Below, in pieces: positions 24,216 to 32,298 of a stretch of 38,253 nucleotides of DNA (the stretch's first letter is position 1; every line of letters begins with the position of its first letter). Source of the DNA: Blautia schinkii DSM 10518 (lineage in GTDB: Bacteria > Bacillota > Clostridia > Lachnospirales > Lachnospiraceae); NCBI GenBank assembly GCA_000702025.1, contig KL370850.1, positions 1 through 38,253 of the forward strand, written 5' to 3'. The notes beneath the pieces were generated by a model that saw only the letters and a program-made list of their open reading frames with translations, searched no databases and was not told the origin of the DNA. A program made the translations under genes and the position numbers.

Positions 24216-24357
24216 TCGTCTCTTCTTCTACATTTCCATTGCTTCTTCTACGTTTCGTTTCTTCTATGTTTTGATACTTCTTCCACGTTTTGGAATTTTT
24301 TCTACGCTTTCATACATCTTCTACCTTTCGTACATCTTCCACCTTTATAATGTACCC
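24208..24357 (+). repeat. Tandem array of ~19-nt CTACGTTT units (eight units)
   Basis: Units start at 24208, 24228, 24248, 24264, 24283, 24302, 24321 and 24339. The consensus is near CTACGTTTyGtnnnTCTT. The first unit overlaps the end of the folded repeat. Two or three more degenerate units resume at about 24440-24485, after an interrupting palindrome. The array is C/T-rich on the plus strand and non-coding. Confidence 0.8.
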
Positions 24358-24358
24358 A

Positions 24359-24427
24359 TAACAGTGGACACTTGAATTAGTGTAGTCCCCCACTTTTTGG
24401 ACACTCTTCCTAATTCGTCCCCTGTTA
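24359..24427. repeat. Palindromic insert within the CTACGTTT array
   Basis: TAACAGTGGACACTTGAATTAG (described in halves: TAACAGTGGAC, then GAATTAG) at 24359-24380 is matched by the inverted CTAATTC and GTCCCCTGTTA at 24410-24427. The ~69-nt segment separates array units on both sides, as a small insertion or terminal-repeat relic would. No coding capacity. Confidence 0.55.
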
Positions 24428-24526
24428 ATAGACAAATCTCTTTCGTACATCTTCTACTTTTCGTATTTTCTACATTTTGTTTTTTCTCAGAGAACAGTAT
24501 ATGTATCGGTATAATTTTCGCGGTGT

Positions 24527-25939
24527 TTACTTTTTACCAATATTGGATAACTCCGTTTTTATTATATCGAGTCCTTGGATGATTTCCTCTTTTGGTAAAC
24601 CGGCATAGCCTAAAATGATTTCATGCATATGCTGGGTTTTTATGAGCGAGTGCTTTTCAACAGGGACGATATATACTCCAGCTTGCAATAGATGTCCGAT
24701 TGATTTTTCTGTAAAAGATACGTCTCTGAATTCTACAACAAGATGCATTCCGGCTGCGGTTCCAAATACACGTACTTTATCTCCAAAATAAGATGGAAGT
24801 AACTCCAATAGGTAATCTCGCCGTTTGCGGTATTCCTTTTTCATGCGGCGAATGTGTCGGTCAAATTCTCCATTTTCGATAAATCGTACCAGTGCAAGTT
24901 GATAAACTGAGTTTGAGTGATGGTCTGCCAATCGTTTTAATTCTCTTATTTGTGGAACAAGATGTAATGGTACAACAAGATAACCCAGCCTTATGGAGGG
25001 GAATAGCACTTTGCTGAAAGTACCGACATAGATTACCCGTTCATGGTCTAACTCGAAAATGGAGCGAGAGGGAGGAACATCATAAACAAATTCGCTATCA
25101 TAATCATCCTCCAGCAGATATGCGCCAGATTTACCTGCAAACTCGACAAGTTCAATTCGCCGTTGAATAGGTAAAATACCACCCATTGGAAATTGATGGG
25201 ATGGAGTTGTAAAAATAAGTGTAGGTTTCCCTCCCTTTGGGAATATTTCCGGCCGAATCCCTTGTGCGTCAACTTCGAATGGTACGATATTTCTGGTATG
25301 GTAAGAAAAAATCTGGAACACATTAGCATTTGATGGATTTTCTATCCATACTTCACTACCAGCATGAAGCAGACATTTTGCCACCAAAGACAGGCCTTGT
25401 TTTGCACCTGCCGTAACGATAATCTGTTCTGGAACACATGAAATACCACGGGCTTTTTTCAGATAGGAACACAGGAGACTTCTAAATTCCGGTCTTCCTT
25501 GTGGATCATCATAACCTAAAGACGAAGCAGGAGCATTCAGGAATGCATGAGACACAGCGCGGTTCCACTTTTCACGCGGAAACAAATCAAGAGCCGGCAA
25601 TCCACTATCAAAATTAATAATTTTTTCTGTAAGAATTGTATCTGAAAGAGATGCAATTTGTTGATTGCTAATCAAAGTAGTTTGTGAAACTGGCTTTACA
25701 TCAGAGCTTACATAGAACCCAGCCCCGGCAATACTGTAAACAGCACCTTCTGATATTAGCATATCATAGGCAGTCAGTACAGTATTTCTGGCAACATGAA
25801 GTTCCATGCTTAAATCACGAGACGATGGAAGTAATTCACCAGCCGACAGCTCACCTGACAAAATTTTTTCTCGTATCTGTGAGTATATCTGTTTCGTAAA
25901 AGGGCGTTTTTTTGTTTGGTCTAAAGAAAGATGAAGCAT
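24527..25939 (-). CDS. MocR-type GntR regulator with aminotransferase-like domain
   Basis: A 470-aa transcription factor. Residues about 1-75 are a GntR winged helix (KRPFTKQIYSQIREKILSG, then LPSSRDLSMELHVARNTV). Residues about 110-465 are a fold-type-I aminotransferase-like domain that usually binds PLP or a PLP adduct; the segment YVGTFSKVLFPSIRLGYLV contains the expected PLP lysine. AAGAGG lies before the ATG at 25939. It is divergent from an EamA transporter with 119 bp between, including a TACCGGTA palindrome (25993-26000). By analogy with MocR-transporter pairs it probably controls that gene. The effector is unknown. Confidence 0.9.
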   Translation of the reverse strand: MLHLSLDQTKKRPFTKQIYSQIREKILSGELSAGELLPSSRDLSMELHVARNTVLTAYDMLISEGAVYSIAGAGFYVSSDVKPVSQTTLISNQQIASLSDTILTEKIINFDSGLPALDLFPREKWNRAVSHAFLNAPASSLGYDDPQGRPEFRSLLCSYLKKARGISCVPEQIIVTAGAKQGLSLVAKCLLHAGSEVWIENPSNANVFQIFSYHTRNIVPFEVDAQGIRPEIFPKGGKPTLIFTTPSHQFPMGGILPIQRRIELVEFAGKSGAYLLEDDYDSEFVYDVPPSRSIFELDHERVIYVGTFSKVLFPSIRLGYLVVPLHLVPQIRELKRLADHHSNSVYQLALVRFIENGEFDRHIRRMKKEYRKRRDYLLELLPSYFGDKVRVFGTAAGMHLVVEFRDVSFTEKSIGHLLQAGVYIVPVEKHSLIKTQHMHEIILGYAGLPKEEIIQGLDIIKTELSNIGKK

Positions 25940-26058
25940 TTCTAACCTCTTATCTGGCTCAATAAAAAAACATTAAAATTGTATCTTTTATATACCGGTA
26001 ATTTGTGTTTTTATTATAGCGTAACCTTTTCATCCATGCAAGTAGAAAGGAATCGCTT

Positions 26059-26958
26059 ATGAATTTCAAAAACAGTTTTCATCCTTATGCCATTATAACA
26101 ATTATATTTTGGTCTTTAGCCTACGTTCTGACGAGACTTGCTTTGCAATACTTTTCTGCGTTCTCGCTGGGATTCCTAAGATACTTCATTGCTTCCTGTG
26201 CACTCATAATAATTTCAGTATATACAAAAATGAAACCGCCAGCGCTTCACGACCTATCGTGGTTTCTTCTAACTGGCGGTGTTGGATTTTTCATTTATAT
26301 GATTACTTTTAATCAGGGGCAGGCAACTGTGACCGCTGCTACAGGAAGTGTTATGATTGCCACAGTTCCTGTAATAACCGCATTACTTGCCCGCCTCGTT
26401 TATAAAGAAAAATTACATACATTACAATGGATAGCTATCATGATTGAGTTCTCCGGCGTTGCTTTTTTAACTTTAAAAGAAGGCATCTTCTCAATTAACC
26501 CCGGGCTTGTTTGGCTTCTATTCGCAGCACTGGCTTTGAGCACTTATAACCTGCTCCAGCGGAAATTAACAACGACTTATACTGCATTACAGACTTCGAC
26601 ATTCAGTATTTTTTCGGGCACATTTATGCTATCCATTTTCGCACCAACCTCCATTCAGGAAATACAATCAGCGCCTCCGGTCCAATTCATTTATCTTGCA
26701 ATTCTAGGCATCGGATCAAGCGCTATTGCCTATGTTTCATGGGCGAAAGCATTTACCAAAGCAAAACAAACTTCACAAGTCAGCAACTACATGTTTATAA
26801 CACCATTCCTTACAAGCATTCTAGCCTTTATAATTGCCAAAGAAGTCCCCGATTACACAACATTGCTTGGCGGTGGAATAATTTTATCAGGAGTTCTGTT
26901 TTTTAATCTTGGAGGGAGAATCTACAAAAACCCTTACGATACGAAAAATCAATTATGA
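26059..26958 (+). CDS. EamA/DMT-family transporter
   Basis: A 299-aa integral membrane protein with about ten membrane segments in two EamA halves, each about 140 residues. The first opens IITIIFWSLAYVLTRLAL; the second includes LVWLLFAALALSTYNLLQR. AGAAAGGAATCGCTT precedes the ATG. DMT exporters of this kind move amino acids, metabolites or drugs. The divergent MocR regulator suggests an amine or amino-acid-linked substrate, but no residue proves it. A TATTAT box at 26012-26017 may be its -10; the -35 is weak. Confidence 0.88.
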   Translation: MNFKNSFHPYAIITIIFWSLAYVLTRLALQYFSAFSLGFLRYFIASCALIIISVYTKMKPPALHDLSWFLLTGGVGFFIYMITFNQGQATVTAATGSVMIATVPVITALLARLVYKEKLHTLQWIAIMIEFSGVAFLTLKEGIFSINPGLVWLLFAALALSTYNLLQRKLTTTYTALQTSTFSIFSGTFMLSIFAPTSIQEIQSAPPVQFIYLAILGIGSSAIAYVSWAKAFTKAKQTSQVSNYMFITPFLTSILAFIIAKEVPDYTTLLGGGIILSGVLFFNLGGRIYKNPYDTKNQL

Positions 26959-27110
26959 AGAATCAGACCTGTGTATCTGCCTGATAAGATACTGCACCAA
27001 AACCCGAAAAAGCTATTTAACAATCCGCACAAATCAACAAACTAACTTCCTCCACCCTCTCGTCCAGGAAAAAACAACTACTGTCTACATCCCCCAAAAA
27101 GAAGTACAGC

Positions 27111-27201
27111 AAACATAGAAAAAGAGAGCAAACGTAGAAAAAAGGAAATAAACGTAAGAAAAAGAGAACAAACGCAGAAAAAGGGAACAAACGTAGAAAA
27201 A
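27111..27201 (-). repeat. Tandem array of ~19-nt CTACGTTT units (five units)
   Basis: On the minus strand, units CTACGTTTG, CTGCGTTTG, CTTACGTTTA, CTACGTTTG and CTATGTTTG follow one another with near-19-nt spacing (plus-strand AAACGTAG-like blocks at 27189, 27170, 27150, 27130 and 27111). The array starts directly after the right arm of the folded repeat at 27202-27243, as in the array at 24208. It lies in the convergent gap between the two EamA genes. Confidence 0.85.
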
Positions 27202-27250
27202 GGTGAGGAGAATGGACTTGGGGGAATCCACTTTTGACTCACCGCTCCAC
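27189..27250 (-). repeat. Folded intergenic repeat, copy 4 (short form) at a stop codon
   Basis: On the minus strand, GAGCGGTGAG leads into a stem of GGTGAG with CTCACC plus an inner TGGA/TCCA helix (27202-27243), then TTTTTCTA and CGTT. The TGA of GGTGA is the stop codon of the upstream EamA gene (27239-27241). It is followed by a CTACGTTT array. The stem is shorter and less perfect than in the other copies. Confidence 0.7.
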
Positions 27251-28168
27251 AACCTTCCGGGATTCTCCTTTCCTGGAGCCCCCTCTCCACTCGGAAATCA
27301 CCATCCCCGACATAGTCAACAGCACCCCAAGAAACGCCTTCCCCGACAGCCTTTCCCCCAGAAATACCGCCGAGAATACCACCGTCACCACAGGAATCAA
27401 ATAAATATAAAGCGCTGACTTCACAGCCCCCAAATAACCAATGGCACTGTTCCAGATCACATAGCAGAGCGCCGAAGCACCAAGCCCCAGATAAACAATA
27501 TTAAAAAGATTCTCCGGCTTCAAATACCTGGAAAAATCCAGCGAAAAATCGTATATCCCCAGCATAGGAATACAGAACAACAGCCCATAGAAAAAAATCC
27601 TTCTTGTATAGAGCAGCACCGAATACCCAAGTCCCTCTATCTTCTTCGTAAAAATCCCATACATTCCCCACACCCAAGCCGCTGCAAGCGCCAGCAAATC
27701 CCCCATCGGATTAAGATGCATTTTCGTTCCCTCAAAGCTCAAAAGGAACACCCCCGCAATAGCCGCCAAAAAGCCTATAAAAAACTGCTGGTTAAGCTTC
27801 CCCTCCCCGTTTTTGAGAAAAATCATTGCCATAATCCCCGTAAAAAACGGAGCCACAGTCACGATTACGCTCACATTGGAGGCATAAGTATACACAAGCG
27901 CCGAATTTTCCATCAGGAAATACAAACTCACTCCTGTAAGTCCTCCGCCCGCAAACAACAGCTCCTCCTTCAATCCTTTTGATTTGAGCTTGTGAGGATA
28001 AATCGCCCACAACACAAGATAGGCAAGCAGAAACCTCGTCACCAGAATCTCAAGCGGCGTAAAATCCCTGAGCAGCGTCTTGGTGGAAATAAAGGTCGTG
28101 CCCCACAAAATCGCAGAAAAAAGGGCAAAAATATGCCCTTTAATCCGATTGTCTAAATTTTTCATCAT
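27239..28168 (-). CDS. EamA/DMT-family transporter (second)
   Basis: A 309-aa membrane protein with about ten hydrophobic segments in two EamA repeats, opening IFALFSAILWGTTFISTKTLL. The C terminus is basic and its stop codon is part of a folded repeat. AAAGGAATTC precedes the ATG. It starts 37 bp after the small basic ORF that follows serA and has no visible promoter of its own, so it may be the last gene of the leuB-serA operon, where an amino-acid exporter would fit. It is only distantly like the transporter at 26059-26958. Confidence 0.87.
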   Translation of the reverse strand: MMKNLDNRIKGHIFALFSAILWGTTFISTKTLLRDFTPLEILVTRFLLAYLVLWAIYPHKLKSKGLKEELLFAGGGLTGVSLYFLMENSALVYTYASNVSVIVTVAPFFTGIMAMIFLKNGEGKLNQQFFIGFLAAIAGVFLLSFEGTKMHLNPMGDLLALAAAWVWGMYGIFTKKIEGLGYSVLLYTRRIFFYGLLFCIPMLGIYDFSLDFSRYLKPENLFNIVYLGLGASALCYVIWNSAIGYLGAVKSALYIYLIPVVTVVFSAVFLGERLSGKAFLGVLLTMSGMVISEWRGGSRKGESRKVVER

Positions 28169-28205
28169 ATATGAATTCCTTTATTTTATAATGCCGTTTT
28201 TCTTA

Positions 28206-28355
28206 TCAGAGCCGTTTTTCCACTGCCTGGCCCACGCTTTTTAATACATGGGCCAGACGTTTGCGGTTTTTATAGATTGGTTTTAGCAGCTTATATCTGC
28301 GCATAGCTCTTTTCGCTTTTTTGGCTCTTTTTGCCAGACTGCCAGTCGCACGCAT
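28206..28355 (-). CDS. Small, highly basic protein downstream of serA (49 aa)
   Basis: A 49-aa ORF starting MRATGSLAKRAKKAKRAMRR and ending GQAVEKRL, with about a third of residues Lys or Arg. TAAGGAG, whose TAA is the serA stop codon, lies 6 nt before the ATG, so translation is tightly coupled to serA. It has no signal peptide or membrane segment. I recognise no domain; nucleic-acid or ribosome binding is a guess from charge. The ideal ribosome-binding site and operon position support a real gene. Confidence 0.6.
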   Translation of the reverse strand: MRATGSLAKRAKKAKRAMRRYKLLKPIYKNRKRLAHVLKSVGQAVEKRL

Positions 28356-28365
28356 AAGAATCTCC

Positions 28366-29529
28366 TTATCTGACTACACGTACCTTTGCCACGCCCTCAA
28401 CAGCCTTCAGCTCATCCAGTGCTTCCTTGGAAGCGGCACTTTCCAGGTCAATGAGAGTGTATGCATATTCGCCCTTACTCTTATTTGTCATATCGGCAAT
28501 ATTTAATCCCTCTGCGCCGAGGATCTTTGTCACCTGGCTGATGATATTTGGGATATTCTTGTGGGTGATGGCGATCCTGCCCACAGCCACACAGCTTCCC
28601 ATATCACAGTTGGGGAAATTCACGGAGTTCTTAATATTCCCGTTCTCCAGAAAATCGCGGATTTCTTTCACTGCCATCACTGCACAGTTCTCCTCAGATT
28701 CCTCTGTAGACGCTCCCAGATGTGGCGTTACCAGGATTCCTTCTCTTCCGGCAACCGTCGGATTCGCAAAGTCTGTCACGTACTTCTTTACCTTGCCGCT
28801 CTCCAATGCCTCAATGAGCGCTTCCTCATCCACCAGCAAATCGCGGGCAAAGTTAAGGATTACAACGCCCTCTTTCATCTTATCCAGCGCATCCTTATTG
28901 ATCATCTTTCTGGTGCTGTCCAGAAGAGGCACATGAACTGTGATGTAATCACACTGGGTGTAAATCTCGTCCAGTGATTTGCTGTGCTTGATGGTACGGG
29001 AAAGATTCCAGGCCGCGTCAATGGAAATATAAGGATCATACCCGAATACCTCCATGCCGAGCTTTGTGGCGGCGTTGGCCACCATTGCTCCGATTGCTCC
29101 CAGACCAATGATACCGAGCTTTTTACCGCTGATCTCACAGCCCGCAAACTGTTTCTTCTTCTTTTCCACAAGCTTGCCGATGTCGTCGCAGCCCTTCTGC
29201 TGCGCTACCCACTCGATACCGCCCACGATATCACGGGAGGCCAGCAACATACCTGCGAGCACAAGCTCTTTCACACCATTCGCGTTAGCTCCCGGAGTGT
29301 TGAATACAACCACACCCTTTTCAGAGCACTCCTTAACCGGAATATTGTTCACTCCGGCACCCGCACGGGCGATGGCAGCCACGGTTTCCGGCAGCTCCAT
29401 CTCGTGCATTTTTGCACTTCTCACTAAAATCGCATCACAATTGTCAATCGTCTCCGATTGCTTATATTCGTCGCTGAAAAGCTCCAGACCTTTTTCAGAG
29501 ATCGCATTCAGGCAATGATACTGGAACAT
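28366..29529 (-). CDS. serA: D-3-phosphoglycerate dehydrogenase
   Basis: A 387-aa cytoplasmic enzyme that oxidises 3-phosphoglycerate with NAD, the first step of serine synthesis. The NAD-binding segment is LGIIGLGAIGAMVANAATKLG near residue 140. Catalytic-domain motifs include ARAGAGVNNIPV, and VTPHLGASTEESEENCAVM contains the catalytic His region. A C-terminal ACT domain (about 320-387, YTLIDLESAASKEALDEL) suggests feedback by an amino acid, usually serine. It is the short form without the extra allosteric domain. Its ATG shares one base with the serC stop codon. Confidence 0.95.
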   Translation of the reverse strand: MFQYHCLNAISEKGLELFSDEYKQSETIDNCDAILVRSAKMHEMELPETVAAIARAGAGVNNIPVKECSEKGVVVFNTPGANANGVKELVLAGMLLASRDIVGGIEWVAQQKGCDDIGKLVEKKKKQFAGCEISGKKLGIIGLGAIGAMVANAATKLGMEVFGYDPYISIDAAWNLSRTIKHSKSLDEIYTQCDYITVHVPLLDSTRKMINKDALDKMKEGVVILNFARDLLVDEEALIEALESGKVKKYVTDFANPTVAGREGILVTPHLGASTEESEENCAVMAVKEIRDFLENGNIKNSVNFPNCDMGSCVAVGRIAITHKNIPNIISQVTKILGAEGLNIADMTNKSKGEYAYTLIDLESAASKEALDELKAVEGVAKVRVVR

Positions 29530-30611
29530 TACGCATTTTCCTCCTCAAATTTTTTCATAAAGGCAACCAAGGCTTCTACGCCTTCCTTGGGCATGGCGTT
29601 GTAGATACTTGCACGCATACCGCCTACGCTTCGGTGTCCCTTTAAATTCATGAGTCCGGCAGCGGAGGCCTCCTTGACAAACTTCGCATCCAGCTCCTTA
29701 TCACCGGTCACAAAAGGAACATTCATTAAAGAGCGGTCTTTCGCCACAACGGTTCCCTTGAAAAGCTTGCTGCTGTCCAGGAAATCATAGAGGATTTTCG
29801 CTTTTTCTTCATTGCGCTTCTTCATCTCCTCCAGGCCGCCCATAGCCTTCAGCCATTTAAATACCTTGCCGCACACGTAAATACAGTAAGCGTTTGGAGT
29901 ATTATACAGGGAAGCTGCGTCAGCATGTGTCTTATAAGTCAGCATCGTCGGTGTACCGGGCAAAACATCCTCAGTGATCAGATCCTCCCGGATGATCACA
30001 ATGACCATACCTGCCGGTCCGATGTTCTTCTGCACGCCGCCATAGATGATTCCGTATTTGGACACATCCACCGGCTCGGAAAGAAAGCAGGAGGAAACAT
30101 CGGCCACCAGGGTTTTTCCCTTGGTATTCGGAAGTTCCTTGAATTTTGTTCCGTAAATTGTATTGTTTTCACAGATGTATACATAGTCCGCATCCGGGCT
30201 CACCGGCAGATTGCTGCAATCCGGAATATAAGAGAATGTCTGGTCCTCAGAAGAGGCAATCTTGTTGGCTTTCCCGTATTTCTGTGCTTCCTGGTATGCT
30301 TTTTTCGCCCACTGCCCCGTAACAATGTAGTCTGCCACCTTGTTTTTCATCAGGTTCATGGGAATCATTGCAAACTGCTGGGAAGCTCCGCCCTGGAGAA
30401 ACAGTACCTTATAATTGTCCGGAATCCCCATCAGATCACGGAGATCCTGCTCAGCCTCGTCGATGATCTGCTGGAAAGCCGCGCTTCTGTGGCTCATTTC
30501 CATCACAGACATGCCTGTGCCGTTATAATCCATCATCTCTTCTGCGACTTCCTTCAGTACCGGTTCCGGAAGGACGGCTGGTCCTGCGGAAAAATTATAC
30601 ACTCTGCTCAT
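29529..30611 (-). CDS. serC: Phosphoserine aminotransferase
   Basis: A 360-aa PLP enzyme that makes phosphoserine from 3-phosphohydroxypyruvate and glutamate, the second step of serine synthesis. It opens with the family hallmark YNFSAGPAVLPEPVLKE. The PLP lysine lies in IIYGGVQKNIGPAGMVIVII, and the C-terminal GHRSVGGMRASIYNAMP is typical. Its start lies 17 bp inside the 3' end of ilvB, behind GAGGAGGA. Together with serA it supplies serine from glycolysis. Confidence 0.96.
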   Translation of the reverse strand: MSRVYNFSAGPAVLPEPVLKEVAEEMMDYNGTGMSVMEMSHRSAAFQQIIDEAEQDLRDLMGIPDNYKVLFLQGGASQQFAMIPMNLMKNKVADYIVTGQWAKKAYQEAQKYGKANKIASSEDQTFSYIPDCSNLPVSPDADYVYICENNTIYGTKFKELPNTKGKTLVADVSSCFLSEPVDVSKYGIIYGGVQKNIGPAGMVIVIIREDLITEDVLPGTPTMLTYKTHADAASLYNTPNAYCIYVCGKVFKWLKAMGGLEEMKKRNEEKAKILYDFLDSSKLFKGTVVAKDRSLMNVPFVTGDKELDAKFVKEASAAGLMNLKGHRSVGGMRASIYNAMPKEGVEALVAFMKKFEEENA

Positions 30612-32286
30612 TTTTTTTCATATCCTCCTCGTCAAAAACATCATCTATATTGGCTCCTGCAGGCACCATGGGGAACACGCTCAAATCCTGGTCAATCCAG
30701 CAGTCGAGCACGAAAGGTCCCTTGGCCGCAAGTGCTTTTTCAAGTGCAGGCTCTACTTCCTCGAGCTTGGTGACACGAAGCGCCTCCGCTCCCATCGCCT
30801 CCGCAACTTTCACGAAATCCACCGCGTCGTTGAGGATGGTATGGGAATATCTCTGGTCGTAGAACAGGGTCTGCCACTGGCGTACCATTCCCAGAACATG
30901 ATTGTTGAGAATAATTTGCACCAAAGGATTACCGCAGCGCACAGCCGTGGCAATCTCATTCATGTTCATACGGAAACAGCCGTCTCCGGCAATGTTGACA
31001 ACTGTCTTATCCGTTCTTCCCATCTTTGCTCCGATGGCAGCGCCCAGGCCGTAGCCCATGGTTCCCAAGCCGCCGGAGGTGAGAAGTGTCCGTGGTTCTT
31101 TGAATTTATAATACTGTGCAGTCCACATCTGATGCTGTCCCACATCTGTGGCAACTATCGCATCGCCCTTGGTCAGCTCATAAAGCTTCTCTATCACATA
31201 CGGACCTGTAAGCTGGGTATGGTCATAGTTTAAAGGATATTTTTCCTTCATTTCTTTGATGTGGTTTACCCATTCCGGATGCTCCTTCACCGGAATATCC
31301 TCCAGAAGGCGGCGGAGCACTTCTTTGATATCACCCTCAATATAGGCGTCCACCACCACGTTTTTGTTAATTTCCGCGGCATCAATATCTACCTGGATGA
31401 TCTTTGCATTTCTTGCAAAGGTCTTTGCATTGCCGGTTACACGGTCACTGAAGCGTGCTCCGAGAACAATCAAAAGATCACATTGGCTCACACCAAGATT
31501 AGAGGTCTTGGTCCCGTGCATGCCGAGCATACCTGTATACAGCGGGTCCTCCCCTGAGAAAGCACCCTTGCCCATCAGACTGTCGCACACAGGTGCCTGG
31601 ATTCTGTGTGCCAGCTCTGTGATCTCTTTGGAAGCGCCGGAAATCACTCCGCCGCCGCCCACGAAGATAAAGGGCTTCTCTGCCTCTTTGATCATACGGA
31701 TTGCTGCTTCCACATCTTCCTTACGGATTTCGCTGGTCTCACGGTTTACAGTGGCCGGACGACGTGATGTATACTCAAATTTAGCTCCGGTCACGTCCTT
31801 GGTCACGTCCACGAGCACCGGGCCCGGGCGTCCGCTTTTTGCAATATAAAATGCTTTACGGATGGTGTCCGCAAGCTTGGATATATCTTTTACAATATAG
31901 CTGTGCTTTGTGATTGGCATCACAACGCCGGCAATATCTACCTCCTGGAAGGAGTCCTTACCTAAAAGGGAGGTTCCTACGTTTGCGGTGATCGCAACCA
32001 CCGGAACGGAATCCATAAAGGCTGTGGCAATACCTGTTACCAGATTGGTAGCACCGGGGCCGGAAGTAGCCAGGCAGACGCCCACCTTTCCTGTGGCGCG
32101 GGCATAACCGTCAGCCGCATGGGAGGCTCCCTGCTCGTGGGAGGTGAGAACATGGGTAATCTCGTCCCTGTATTCATAAAGCGCATCATATACGTTGAGG
32201 ATTGCTCCGCCCGGATAACCGAACACAGTATCAACGCCCTGCTCTTTCAGACATTCTACGATAATCTCTGCACCTGTAAGCTGCAT
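30595..32286 (-). CDS. ilvB: Acetolactate synthase large subunit
   Basis: A 563-aa TPP and FAD enzyme that condenses pyruvate to acetolactate (valine/leucine path) or with 2-ketobutyrate (isoleucine path). It has VFGYPGGAILNVYDAL, the activating Glu in TSHEQGASHAADGYARA, TSGPGATNLVTGIATAFMDS, and the TPP motif GDGCFRMNMNEIATAVR with NN. Length and the biosynthetic-type N terminus fit IlvB rather than catabolic AlsS. The regulatory small subunit IlvN is not adjacent. AAGGAGGGTTATAC precedes the ATG. Confidence 0.95.
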   Translation of the reverse strand: MQLTGAEIIVECLKEQGVDTVFGYPGGAILNVYDALYEYRDEITHVLTSHEQGASHAADGYARATGKVGVCLATSGPGATNLVTGIATAFMDSVPVVAITANVGTSLLGKDSFQEVDIAGVVMPITKHSYIVKDISKLADTIRKAFYIAKSGRPGPVLVDVTKDVTGAKFEYTSRRPATVNRETSEIRKEDVEAAIRMIKEAEKPFIFVGGGGVISGASKEITELAHRIQAPVCDSLMGKGAFSGEDPLYTGMLGMHGTKTSNLGVSQCDLLIVLGARFSDRVTGNAKTFARNAKIIQVDIDAAEINKNVVVDAYIEGDIKEVLRRLLEDIPVKEHPEWVNHIKEMKEKYPLNYDHTQLTGPYVIEKLYELTKGDAIVATDVGQHQMWTAQYYKFKEPRTLLTSGGLGTMGYGLGAAIGAKMGRTDKTVVNIAGDGCFRMNMNEIATAVRCGNPLVQIILNNHVLGMVRQWQTLFYDQRYSHTILNDAVDFVKVAEAMGAEALRVTKLEEVEPALEKALAAKGPFVLDCWIDQDLSVFPMVPAGANIDDVFDEEDMKKNEQSV

Positions 32287-32298
32287 GTATAACCCTCC

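Noticed and set aside
23948..24485. CRISPR array at the repeated CTACGTTT units
   Set aside because: Units are ~19 nt with no separate unique spacers, the repeats are degenerate and no cas genes are present.
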